From Streptomyces sp. NBC_01317 (GTDB lineage: Bacteria; Actinomycetota; Actinomycetes; Streptomycetales; Streptomycetaceae), in assembly GCF_035961655.1 (NCBI RefSeq), contig NZ_CP108393.1, positions 682,001 to 746,000 of the forward strand: a stretch of 64,000 bases of DNA, given 5' to 3'. The translations under genes were made by a program, and so were the position numbers. Of this stretch, positions 36,401 to 43,970 are shown piece by piece. Position 1 is the stretch's first letter; every line of letters starts with the position of its first letter. The notes below the pieces were generated by a model. It did not search any database, was not told where the DNA came from, and saw only the letters and a list, made by a program, of their open reading frames with translations.

Positions 36401-36691
36401 ATGGGACGTAAGCTTGCTGGACTCTTCGGGATCATCGCGGCAACGCTGGCCTTCGGCTTCGGCACGGTGGCCGAGGCGGGACACACGCAGGGCCCCCAGA
36501 GTTCCCAGCAGGTTGTCGCCGACGACAAGGGCCCCACGATCACCGGCCCCGGCGTCCCCGCCGACGACAAGGGACCCACCCTCGTCCCGGCGGACGACAA
36601 GGGCCCGACCGTGGTGCTCGCCGACGACAAGGGCCCGACCGTGATCGCCGTCACCAACGACGACAAGGGACCCACGTCCGCCGCTCTCTGA
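36401..36691 (+). CDS. Secreted repeat peptide with five DDKGPT units
   Basis: A 96-residue exported peptide. Residues 1-26 are a Sec signal (MGRKLAGLFGIIAATLAFGF ... AEA). The mature ~70 residues are almost entirely repeats: ADDKGPT appears four times and NDDKGPT once, separated by short hydrophobic spacers (ITGPGVP, LVP, VVL, VIAVT), ending SAAL. There are no Cys or aromatic residues in the repeat. Such regularity suggests a multi-core precursor, a structural surface peptide or a metal-binding chain. Asp plus Thr/Lys pairs are the residues cross-linked in omega-ester peptides, but no full ATP-grasp ligase is seen nearby and a Sec signal would be unusual for that class. The function is unknown. 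Confidence 0.72.
   Translation: MGRKLAGLFGIIAATLAFGFGTVAEAGHTQGPQSSQQVVADDKGPTITGPGVPADDKGPTLVPADDKGPTVVLADDKGPTVIAVTNDDKGPTSAAL
36521..36676 (+). repeat. Five in-frame repeats encoding DDKGPT
   Basis: GACGACAAGGG followed by CCC/ACC codons recurs five times, with spacing of 30 to 42 nt, inside the secreted peptide gene. Synonymous differences between copies (GGCCCC, GGACCC, GGCCCG) while the protein unit stays identical indicate selection on the peptide rather than recent DNA amplification. Confidence 0.9.
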
Positions 36692-36727
36692 ACCGCTCCC
36701 CGTCCCACCCGCTCACCCCGAACAGCT

Positions 36728-36759
36728 GAGCCCCGTACCGGAGTTCCGGTACGGGGCTC
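36728..36759. terminator. Hairpin between convergent genes
   Basis: The arms GAGCCCCGTACCGGA and TCCGGTACGGGGCTC are exact reverse complements around a very short loop. It lies between the stop of the repeat-peptide gene (36691) and that of the SARP regulator (36781, minus strand), so it is likely a bidirectional terminator. Confidence 0.85.
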
Positions 36760-36780
36760 GGTGCTGTCCGGCGCGTGCCG

Positions 36781-39700
36781 TCAGGTACGGCGGCGGTCCG
36801 CCGGCACTCCCATCCCGGCGAAGAGCTTCTCGGCGGCGGCCCGGTGCACGCCGGCTTCCGCCGTGTCGCCCAGGGCCTCGGCCATCCCCGCTAACGCGTA
36901 GGCCTCCTCGATGCGGTAACTGATGGCCGCGGAGAGGTCGAAGGCGTGCTGGTGCAGGGCCAGCGCCGCCGCCGCGTCCCCCTGGCGCAGCCGCAGCCGG
37001 CCCACCGTGTTCTCCACCTTGGCGCGCCGCAGCGGCGAGGAGTTGGTCCGCATCAGCTGGAGGGCGTACTCCGCGTGGTCCGGGGTCCGGGGCGGCCTTC
37101 CGAGCCGGTCCTCCACATCCGCCGAGAGCGCCAGGGTCAGCGCCAGGTTCACCTGGTTCCCGGTGTCGCCGTACAGCGCGCGCGCCTCGGTCAGGCAGCG
37201 GTCCGCCTCGTCGTACTCCCCCAGGCCGATGTGGGCCAGGGCCAGATCCGTGATGGCGCCGGGCAGTCCTTCATGCTGTCCGAGCTGGAGGCTCAGTTCG
37301 GCCGACCGCTGGGCCGCTTCCCGTGCCTCCTCGTACCGGCCCCACTGTTCGTACAGGGTGCTGAGGATCGTCAGGCTCTCCGCCTCCGCGCGCGGGATGC
37401 CGAGCGAGCGTTCGTGGGCGATCGCCGTCTCCATGTGGCCCAGCGCCTCGGCGAAGTTGCCGAGGAGGCTGTTGAACTGGCCGAGGATGCTCTCGCTGTG
37501 GGCCTGGGTGTGCCGGTCGCCGAGGCGGATCGCGACGTCCCGGCTCTCCCGGGCCGCGTCGAGGCCTTCGGAGAAACGGCCGAGTTTCCAGCAGGCGACG
37601 CCGAGGTTGGACAGGCTCACTCCCAGCAGCGCCAGGTCCTGCAACCGCTCGGCGGCGGCGACCGCGATCCGGCCCAGTTCGCCGAACTCCTCCAGGTGTC
37701 CACGCGCGTTGAGCTGGAAGACAAGGTTGCGGGCGAGGCACACGACGTACCGGTCGTAGCCCCGTCTTTCCGCGAGCTTGACGGCCGCGAGGAGCGCCGT
37801 CTGCTCGCGCAGGAACCACTCCTGGGCCCGGTCGGCGGTGCTCAGGTCGGGCAGTTCGGCCGTGGAGGGGAGCAGCCCGGTGGGGCGGTGGCGCCGCCCG
37901 GAGTACAGGAGGTCGCAGGCCCCTTCTGTGGCGGTCAGGTAGTAGCGGAGCAAACGTTCCACCGCGACCGCGTCCTCGCCCTCGGCGGACTCGCCGAGCT
38001 GGCTCTGCGCGAAGCTGCGGACCAAATCGTGGAAGGTGTAGAGGCCGATCTCCGGCTGCTGTACGAGGTGCACGTCGAGCAGCATTTCGAGCAGGTCCTC
38101 CGCCTCGCGGGTGCCCGAGCCGAGCAGCGCGCCCGCCGCGTGGACGTCCATGTCGCCGCCCGGGTGGAGGGCCAGCGTCCGGAACGCGGTACGGCACTCG
38201 TCGTCCAGGGCCTGGTAGGACAGACGGAGAGTGGCGGAGACGCTGCGGGCGCCGGAGCTGAGCTCGTCGAGTCTGCGGGTCTCGTCGCGCAGGCGTTCCG
38301 CCAGGTACTGGAGCGTCCAGCGCGGGCGGTTGCGCAGGCGGGCGGTGGCGATCCGCAGGGCGAGCGGGAGGTGGCCGCAGAGCCGGGCCAGTTCGGCGGC
38401 GGCTTCCGGTTCGGCCGCCACGCGCTGGGCGCCGAGGGTCTCGGCCACCAGGGTGGCGCTCTCCTCGGGCGGCATCACGCCGATGGAGATCCACTGCGCG
38501 CCGTCCAGGTCGACCAGGCGGGCGCGGCTGGTGACCAGGACGAGGCAGCCCGAGGAGGCGGGCAGCAGCGGGCGGATGCCGGCCGCGTCGCCCGCGTTGT
38601 CGAGGAGGATCAGCAGCCGTCTGCCGATCAGGGTCGCGCGCCAGAGGGCGGTACGGGCCGGTACGTCGTCGGGGATGCGGTCGCCCGGGATGCCGAGGGC
38701 CCGCAGCAGGCTGTCGAGCGCGGTGCCGGCGGTCACCGGCTGGTCGCCGGGGGTGTAGCCGCGCAGGTCGATGTGGAGCCGGCCGTCGGGGTAGTCGGGG
38801 GCGAGGCGGTGCGCGGCGCGTACGGCGAGGGAGGTCTTGCCGCAGCCGCCCATGCCGTCGATGGCGACGATCTGCGGGCCCTGGTCACTGCCTTCGCCGG
38901 CGCAGCGCAGGATCTCCGCCAGTTCCCGTTCACGCCCCGTGAAGTCCGACAGGTCGTACGGGAGGGTGCTGGGCGGTTCCGCCGGCAGCGGTACGGGGGC
39001 GGCGGGCGCGGGCGCGGGTCCCGGCCCTGCCAGTTCGGGGCTCTCCCGCAGGATTCCCTCGTACAGCTTGGTGAGCTGGGGCCCCGGGTCGATGCCCAGT
39101 TCCTCGACGAGCAGCTCGCGGACCTTGCCGTACTCCTCCAGCGCTTCCGCCTGGCGGCCGGAGCGGTAGAGCGCGACCATCAACTGGCCGCGCAGGGTCT
39201 CCCGCAGGGGATGTTGATTGACCAAATCTTTTAAGTCCACGACCAGTTCGGCGGCCTCTCCGAGCGCGAGATGGAGCTCGAAGAGCTGTTCCGCGGCGGT
39301 CAGCCGGCGTTCCTCGATGGAGGTGGAGGCCGCCTGGATCACCGGTCCGCCGCTGCCCGACAGGACAGGGCCGCGCCAGAGGGCGAGCGCTCCGCGCAGA
39401 ATCTCGGCCGCTTCGGCGGGCCGGCTCTCGGCGGCCGCGATCTTCGCTTTGCGCGTGAGCAGTCCAAATTCGGCCAGGTCGATTTCACACTGTTCGAGGG
39501 CGACGCGATAACCGGGGCCGTCGGTGAGAAGGACGTCGGCACCGCCCGGTATCCGCCGTCTCAGATCGGCTATGGCCTTGCGTACTTGGTGGGAGGCCGT
39601 GGTCGGCGGCTCCTCGTCCCAGGCCGCCTCGACCAGTCGGGAAACGGGAAGCACCTTTCCCGGGTCCAGGAGCAGAGTGGCCAGAACTCGCTCCTGAATC

Positions 39701-39792
39701 ACTCCTCCGAGCCGCAGTCGCGTCCCGTTCGACCAGCCCTCGATCGGGCCAAGAATGTTGAATCGCAGCCGATCACCTGCCGCTGTTGTCAT
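36781..39792 (-). CDS. SARP-family activator with NB-ARC and TPR regions (AfsR-like)
   Basis: A 1003-residue transcription factor. Residues ~5-95 are a winged-helix DNA-binding domain (LRLGGVIQERVLATLLLDPG). Residues ~100-245 are the bacterial activation domain (AAEQLFELHLALGEAAELVV, RQAEALEEYGKVRELLVEEL). The NB-ARC NTPase follows, with P-loop IDGMGGCGKTSLAVRAA and Walker-B-like RRLLILLDNAGD. The last ~350 residues are tetratricopeptide repeats (ARESRDVAIRLGDRHTQAHS and similar). SARPs activate antibiotic clusters by binding direct repeats near the -35 box. Placed between the two NRPS blocks, it is the best candidate for cluster control. The ATG at 39792 follows GGGAGGGAGGCCGC. It is divergent from the XRE regulator gene. 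Confidence 0.92.
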   Translation of the reverse strand: MTTAAGDRLRFNILGPIEGWSNGTRLRLGGVIQERVLATLLLDPGKVLPVSRLVEAAWDEEPPTTASHQVRKAIADLRRRIPGGADVLLTDGPGYRVALEQCEIDLAEFGLLTRKAKIAAAESRPAEAAEILRGALALWRGPVLSGSGGPVIQAASTSIEERRLTAAEQLFELHLALGEAAELVVDLKDLVNQHPLRETLRGQLMVALYRSGRQAEALEEYGKVRELLVEELGIDPGPQLTKLYEGILRESPELAGPGPAPAPAAPVPLPAEPPSTLPYDLSDFTGRERELAEILRCAGEGSDQGPQIVAIDGMGGCGKTSLAVRAAHRLAPDYPDGRLHIDLRGYTPGDQPVTAGTALDSLLRALGIPGDRIPDDVPARTALWRATLIGRRLLILLDNAGDAAGIRPLLPASSGCLVLVTSRARLVDLDGAQWISIGVMPPEESATLVAETLGAQRVAAEPEAAAELARLCGHLPLALRIATARLRNRPRWTLQYLAERLRDETRRLDELSSGARSVSATLRLSYQALDDECRTAFRTLALHPGGDMDVHAAGALLGSGTREAEDLLEMLLDVHLVQQPEIGLYTFHDLVRSFAQSQLGESAEGEDAVAVERLLRYYLTATEGACDLLYSGRRHRPTGLLPSTAELPDLSTADRAQEWFLREQTALLAAVKLAERRGYDRYVVCLARNLVFQLNARGHLEEFGELGRIAVAAAERLQDLALLGVSLSNLGVACWKLGRFSEGLDAARESRDVAIRLGDRHTQAHSESILGQFNSLLGNFAEALGHMETAIAHERSLGIPRAEAESLTILSTLYEQWGRYEEAREAAQRSAELSLQLGQHEGLPGAITDLALAHIGLGEYDEADRCLTEARALYGDTGNQVNLALTLALSADVEDRLGRPPRTPDHAEYALQLMRTNSSPLRRAKVENTVGRLRLRQGDAAAALALHQHAFDLSAAISYRIEEAYALAGMAEALGDTAEAGVHRAAAEKLFAGMGVPADRRRT

Positions 39793-40069
39793 GCGGCCTC
39801 CCTCCCCCTCAGCTCTGCACACACGCCGACCCTCCCCAGCGCGAAGCGATCGTAGCCCCTACCAGGAAAAGCGCGGTACTGCGCCGGGAAGAGTTCGGGA
39901 ATGGCGCGTTGCAAGCTGTTCATCGACGGCGGGCCTTCGCCGCCGCGGAGGATACAGAGCGTGAGCAGACCGGGGAAAGACCGGTCCGGGCCGGCGCGTT
40001 CGGACCGTCCTGGGAGATCGCGTCACCGGCCATCGCATTACCGAGATTTTGGGGACCAAGGAGAGAATG

Positions 40070-41422
40070 ATGAATTCCCAGACGGCGCCCGGTCTTGACA
40101 TACTGCTCCAGAATGCGCGCAGGCGGGCGGGGCTCACTCAGGAACAGCTCGCGGGGCTTTCCACCGTGAGCGTACGGGCCATTCGGGACCTGGAGCTGGG
40201 CCGCGTGCAACATCCCCGTAAAGAAACTCTGAGACTCCTCGCCAACGCCATGCGCCTGACCGACGCACGGCGGATCGAGCTCGAACTCGCCGTCGACGCC
40301 CAGGCGGTGGGGCGGGTATTCCAGGACATATACGGAGCAGACCTCGCCGTGCCGCCCACGCCCCTGCGCCCCCTGGTGGGGCGGCGCCCCGAACTGGAGG
40401 CGCTGACAGCCCGGTTGTCCACGGAACACGAGCGTCTGCTGACACTGGTGGGGCTGCCGGGGGTGGGCAAGACCCGGCTGGCCCAGGAGGCCGCTTCGGT
40501 GCTCCACTCCCGCGACCGCGTCCCGGTGCTCTGGGTCGCCATGGACGGCGCGGCCGAGACCACCGGCGCGGCGGCGAACAGCCCGCTGTCGACCATGACG
40601 GGGTGGGTGCGGTCGCTGGTCCGTGACGGCGAGAAACTGGACGAACTTGCCACGGTCATAGGGCACAAGCCCACCCTGATCATACTGGACGGTTACGATT
40701 CGTCACCCTCCGCGATCAGGCCGCTGCTCAACCTGCTGCGCGTCTGCGAGCGCGTGAAAATCCTCACGACCACCTGCCGGCCGGTCCAGCTGCCCGGCGG
40801 CCGGCTGCTGCCGCTGGCTCCGCTGCCCGTGCCCGCCCCCTCCGACCTGGCCGTTTCCCTGCCGGGCGACTCCCTCGTCACGGACCGGCCCGCCGTGGAA
40901 CTGATGCTGTCGCATGTCAGCCACATGCGGCCCGACTTCCTCCCCACGGACACCGTCACCACCACCGCGGCCCACATCTGCCGGGCACTGGACGGCATTC
41001 CGCAGGCGCTGGAGGCCGCGGCCTCCTGGCTGCTGCTGTACTCCCCCGAGCAACTCCTCGACATCGCCCGCACCGTGCCGCTGGTCCTGGTGGACGGGGT
41101 CACCCCCACCGATCCCGCCGCCGGTCCCACCCTCAGCGACCGTCTCGCCGCGGCGGTGACCGGGCTCGGCCCGCGCGCCACGGCCCTGCTCCGTACCCCG
41201 GTCGACCCGTGGACGGTGGACGACGCGGCACGCGCGAACGGCACGTCGCTGGCGGAGACCGCCCGCGACGCGCACGCCCTGCTGGTACGGGGGCTGATCC
41301 GCCAGCTCCCCACAACTCCCGGCGGTCCGGTGGGCTTCACGGTGCTCAACCTGGTCCGCGCGGCGCTCGTGGCAGAGCAGGAGAGGGAGCGCGGCTCCCT
41401 GGTCGAGGCGCTCGTGGACTAG
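40070..41422 (+). CDS. XRE-type HTH regulator with NTPase domain
   Basis: A 450-residue regulator. Residues ~8-70 are an XRE helix-turn-helix (RRRAGLTQEQLAGLSTVSVR, then LELGRVQHPRKETLRLLANA). An AAA/NB-ARC-like domain follows, with the P-loop GLPGVGKTRLAQEAA at ~130 and a Walker B-like LIILDGYDSS. The remainder (helices around HICRALDGIPQALEAAASW) resembles the lid region of STAND NTPases. Unlike many relatives it has no C-terminal TPR array, so it is short for the group. The ATG at 40070 (or the overlapping ATG at 40067) follows AAGGAGAG. It is divergent from the SARP gene, so a shared 277-nt promoter region may link their expression. Confidence 0.88.
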   Translation: MNSQTAPGLDILLQNARRRAGLTQEQLAGLSTVSVRAIRDLELGRVQHPRKETLRLLANAMRLTDARRIELELAVDAQAVGRVFQDIYGADLAVPPTPLRPLVGRRPELEALTARLSTEHERLLTLVGLPGVGKTRLAQEAASVLHSRDRVPVLWVAMDGAAETTGAAANSPLSTMTGWVRSLVRDGEKLDELATVIGHKPTLIILDGYDSSPSAIRPLLNLLRVCERVKILTTTCRPVQLPGGRLLPLAPLPVPAPSDLAVSLPGDSLVTDRPAVELMLSHVSHMRPDFLPTDTVTTTAAHICRALDGIPQALEAAASWLLLYSPEQLLDIARTVPLVLVDGVTPTDPAAGPTLSDRLAAAVTGLGPRATALLRTPVDPWTVDDAARANGTSLAETARDAHALLVRGLIRQLPTTPGGPVGFTVLNLVRAALVAEQERERGSLVEALVD

Positions 41423-41440
41423 GTCAGGCCCGCCCGCCCA

Positions 41441-41509
41441 CTCCCCGTTCCTCTTCCCCTCCTTCCCTCCTCTGCTTCCCTCCTCTCCTTCCCTCGCCTC
41501 CCCCCTCTC
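41441..41509 (+). other. Polypyrimidine tract before the carbamoyltransferase gene
   Basis: A 69-nt stretch contains only three purines (at 41447, 41474 and 41496), made of CTTCC/CTCC units. It fills most of the gap between the XRE regulator stop and the carbamoyltransferase start. Such strand asymmetry can adopt triplex-like structure, or leave an unstructured leader in RNA that aids ribosome loading. No function is proven. Confidence 0.7.
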
Positions 41510-41527
41510 GTGAAAGGCCTCGCCCCC

Positions 41528-42454
41528 ATGCGCAACCTGATCTCCCTCGCCGACCTCACACCCGCCGAGCTGCACCACCTCGTCGGCCGGGCCGTCGAGT
41601 TCGGCCGTGACGGCATCCACGCGACGTCGCTCGCCGGGCGCCAGGTCGGCGTCTACTTCCGCAAATCCTCGACCCGTACCCGTACGTCCTTCTGGAGCGG
41701 CGCGACCCGCCTCGGCGCCGACGTGATCACGTTCGGCCCGAACGAACTCCAGCTCAGCACCGGGGAGACGGTGGAGGACACCGCCCGGGTCCTCGGGCAG
41801 TACCTCGACGCCCTCGTCGTCCGCACCAACGGGGACGTGGAGGAGATCCGCCGGCTCGGCAGCAGCCCGGACCTGGCCGTCGTCAACGCCCTGAGCCTGG
41901 ACGAGCACCCGACCCAGGCGATCGCCGATCTCGCCACGCTCACCGAGGAGTTCGGCTCTCTCGACGGCGTTCACCTGCTGGCCGTCGGCGAGGGCAACAG
42001 CTCCGGGGCCGCCCTCGCGCTGGCCGCCGCGCTCACCCCCGGCCTGCGCCTCACCCTGCTGTGCCCGCGCGGGTACGAGGTGCCCAAGGACACCCTGGAC
42101 CTGGTGGCCGAACTCAGCGACGGCCAGGCCCTGGTGAGCCAGGTCGTGACGGCCGACGAGGTCGAGGGCCCGGTGGACGCGGTGTACACCAGCCGGTGGC
42201 AGACCATGGGCGTGACGAAGGAGAACCCCGACTGGCTGAGCGACTTCGACGGCTTCCAGATCAACCGCGCGTTCCTGGACCGCTTCGGCGGCCCGCGGAC
42301 CGTCTTCCTGCACGACCTGCCCGCGGTCCGGGGCGAGGAGGTCACCGACGAGGTCCTTGACGGCCCTTCGAGCCTGGCGTGGCGGCAGGCGCACCACAAG
42401 ATGACGGCGGCGGCCTCGGTCCTGGAGTGGTGTGTGGTGGGCGCCCAGGACTGA
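41528..42454 (+). CDS. Divergent ornithine/aspartate carbamoyltransferase-family enzyme
   Basis: A 308-residue carbamoyltransferase. The carbamoyl-phosphate loop is intact: RKSSTRTRTSFWSG. HPTQAIADLATL follows in its normal place. The amino-acid-binding motif, HCLP in ornithine enzymes, is HDLP here (FLHDLPAVRGEEV), and the usual ornithine-loop signature is not obvious. The acceptor may therefore not be ornithine. The ATG at 41528 has GAAAGG 10 nt upstream. It lies next to regulators and MbtH within the cluster rather than with arginine genes, which suggests it makes a ureido building block or carbamoylates an intermediate. A primary-metabolic arginine role cannot be excluded. Confidence 0.82.
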   Translation: MRNLISLADLTPAELHHLVGRAVEFGRDGIHATSLAGRQVGVYFRKSSTRTRTSFWSGATRLGADVITFGPNELQLSTGETVEDTARVLGQYLDALVVRTNGDVEEIRRLGSSPDLAVVNALSLDEHPTQAIADLATLTEEFGSLDGVHLLAVGEGNSSGAALALAAALTPGLRLTLLCPRGYEVPKDTLDLVAELSDGQALVSQVVTADEVEGPVDAVYTSRWQTMGVTKENPDWLSDFDGFQINRAFLDRFGGPRTVFLHDLPAVRGEEVTDEVLDGPSSLAWRQAHHKMTAAASVLEWCVVGAQD

Positions 42455-42477
42455 CCGCGCCTCTTCCCGCGCCTTCC

Positions 42478-42502
42478 GCCCCCGGCCGTTGAGGCCGGGG
42501 GC
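42478..42502 (+). terminator. Hairpin after the carbamoyltransferase gene
   Basis: GCCCCCGGCC and GGCCGGGGGC pair exactly around a GTTGA loop, 24 nt past the stop codon. It is a likely intrinsic terminator. Confidence 0.75.
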
Positions 42503-42558
42503 GCCGCGCGTGCCGCTCCCGCGACTCCCCGCCGGGGAAAAGCCCGCCGTAGCGGAAA

Positions 42559-42595
42559 GGGCGGGTACGAGGCTTTTAGCGCCTCGTACCCGCCC
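42559..42595. terminator. Hairpin between the carbamoyltransferase and mbtH genes
   Basis: GGGCGGGTACGAGGC and GCCTCGTACCCGCCC are exact reverse complements around TTTTAGC. It lies 28 nt after the mbtH stop on the minus strand and after the carbamoyltransferase on the plus strand, so it can serve both convergent genes. Confidence 0.85.
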
Positions 42596-42622
42596 CTTCG
42601 GAAACGGGAGGAACCGGTGGGA

Positions 42623-42835
42623 TCAGCCACCCATCGCCGCGACCACCGAACGCGGCCGCATATCGGTCCAGTTCGCCTCGATGAATTCCCCGCACTCCTC
42701 CTTGCTGCCCTCGTCCCTCATCAGCTCCCAGCCGGCGGGCTGCTGGATCCGGGCCGGCCACAGCGAGTACTGGCCTTCTTCGTTGGCCAGCACCACATAG
42801 CGGCCGTTGGAGTCCTCGAACGGATTGGTTGCCAT
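42623..42835 (-). CDS. MbtH-family NRPS helper protein
   Basis: A 70-residue MbtH-like protein. These bind adenylation domains and are often needed for their folding or activity. Family residues are present: NPFED at the N-terminus, YVVLANEEGQYSLWP, GW in QPAGWELM, and EFIEANWTDMRP. The ATG at 42835 follows GAGGTGGAGAAC; a GTG 9 nt upstream would overlap that site. It is the only mbtH gene seen here and could serve A domains of both NRPS blocks. It is on the minus strand between the two + strand biosynthetic genes, probably as its own unit. Confidence 0.95.
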   Translation of the reverse strand: MATNPFEDSNGRYVVLANEEGQYSLWPARIQQPAGWELMRDEGSKEECGEFIEANWTDMRPRSVVAAMGG

Positions 42836-42975
42836 GTTCTCCACCTCGGTTGGACGAAGGTAAGCGTTCGGTCGTGGGGTGCGCCTGAGTTGTTCGGCTG
42901 AGTCAAAGACTAGGAGCCGGGCGCCGCTCCACCGGGCAGAAGCCCAGGCAGATCGGCGGCACCACGGCCGCCCCG

Positions 42976-43257
42976 TCAGGCGAGCATCCGGGCCCGCTGG
43001 TGCGCGTACGTGAACGCGACCCCGGTCGCCACGGTCGCCGCGCGCACCGCCCCGAGCGCCTCGCGCACCAGCTCGGAGCGCTCCAGCGGCAGGCCCTCGA
43101 ACCCGGCCTGACCGGCACGGACGATGTTCAGCGCGGCTTCGAGCACGGCGATCTGGGCCTCTCCCAGCGCCTCCCGCCGGTCGACCCGCTCCCGCACCTC
43201 CTCCAGGACGTCCGCGAGTACGTCCGCCACCAGGACACTGTGGCCGGTCTCTGCCAT
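42976..43257 (-). CDS. Small helical protein, unknown
   Basis: A 93-residue protein predicted to be wholly helical, with long amphipathic stretches (VLADVLEEVRERVDRREALG, then AQIAVLEAALNIVRAG) that may form a coiled coil. It has no signal peptide, Cys or metal motif. The ATG at 43257 follows GAGGAGTGATGAC, a strong ribosome site; the longer in-frame extension upstream lies in the intergenic region and is rejected. It is divergent from the glutamate mutase operon and may share or control that promoter region. The function is unknown. Confidence 0.65.
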   Translation of the reverse strand: MAETGHSVLVADVLADVLEEVRERVDRREALGEAQIAVLEAALNIVRAGQAGFEGLPLERSELVREALGAVRAATVATGVAFTYAHQRARMLA

Positions 43258-43517
43258 GTCATCACTCCTCGGTCGTTCGCCGGCGGTCGGTACGGAGCCG
43301 GAGGCTGAATTCTGCGAGCGCAGTGCGATCAGTCTCGCGCCCCCGGGGCCGTCCGGCACGGTCCTGTCACGCAACTGCTCCTTTCCTGCCGGGCGGTTGC
43401 CGCACGGGGCGCCGGAATCCGGTCCCCGGCGAATCTACGGTGGTCTCCGAAAGGAAGTTCCGGCACACCAGGGCCTCCTTTTCCCCTTGTCATCCAATGA
43501 TGTGGACGAAGCGAACA

Positions 43518-43970
43518 ATGAAGCCTGCGGAATGGGCGGCTCGTCATCGATCCGGGCCGCTGGATGTTGTTGTCACCGGACTCCCCTCCGATGCGCACAC
43601 CTGGAATCTCATTTACATCCAATTGCTGCTCGAAGACCTCGGGCACACGGTGGTCAATCTCGGTTCCTGTGTGCCCGAGGACGAGATCGTCGAGTCCTGC
43701 TGCAAGTTCCAGCCCGACCTGCTGGTGGTCAGCAGCGTCAACGGGCACGGCTTCAACGACGCCAGGCCGCTGATCGGCGCGATCCGGTCCCGCTGGGAAC
43801 TGGCCGGGCTGCCCGCCGTCATCGGCGGGAAGCTCGGGGTCTCCGGTGGTCAGCAGGACCAGACCGACGAGCTGATGAGCGCCGGTTTCGACGCGGTCTT
43901 CCAGGACGGCGTGAACATCGCCGCCTTCGAGTCGTACGTCGGCTCACTGTCCCGAGAGGTGGAACGATGA
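43518..43970 (+). CDS. Glutamate mutase small (B12-binding) subunit
   Basis: A ~150-residue cobalamin-binding protein of the GlmS/MutS type. With the next gene product it forms adenosylcobalamin-dependent glutamate mutase, converting L-glutamate to (2S,3S)-3-methylaspartate. The Co-ligating His sits in LPSDAHTWNL (consensus D-x-H-x2-G; here Asn replaces Gly). The later B12 contacts are LVVSSVNGHG and AVIGGKLG. The start is uncertain: ATG at 43518 gives a family-like length with a modest site (GGACGAAG), while ATGs at 43497/43500 would add six to seven residues. The stop overlaps the next start (ATGA). In other actinomycete lipopeptide clusters this enzyme supplies 3-methylaspartate. Confidence 0.88.
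   Translation: MKPAEWAARHRSGPLDVVVTGLPSDAHTWNLIYIQLLLEDLGHTVVNLGSCVPEDEIVESCCKFQPDLLVVSSVNGHGFNDARPLIGAIRSRWELAGLPAVIGGKLGVSGGQQDQTDELMSAGFDAVFQDGVNIAAFESYVGSLSREVER

Noticed and set aside
36521..36676. CRISPR-like spaced repeats
   Set aside because: Units are in frame, encode DDKGPT and differ only at synonymous sites; spacing and unit length do not fit a CRISPR array and no cas genes are present.
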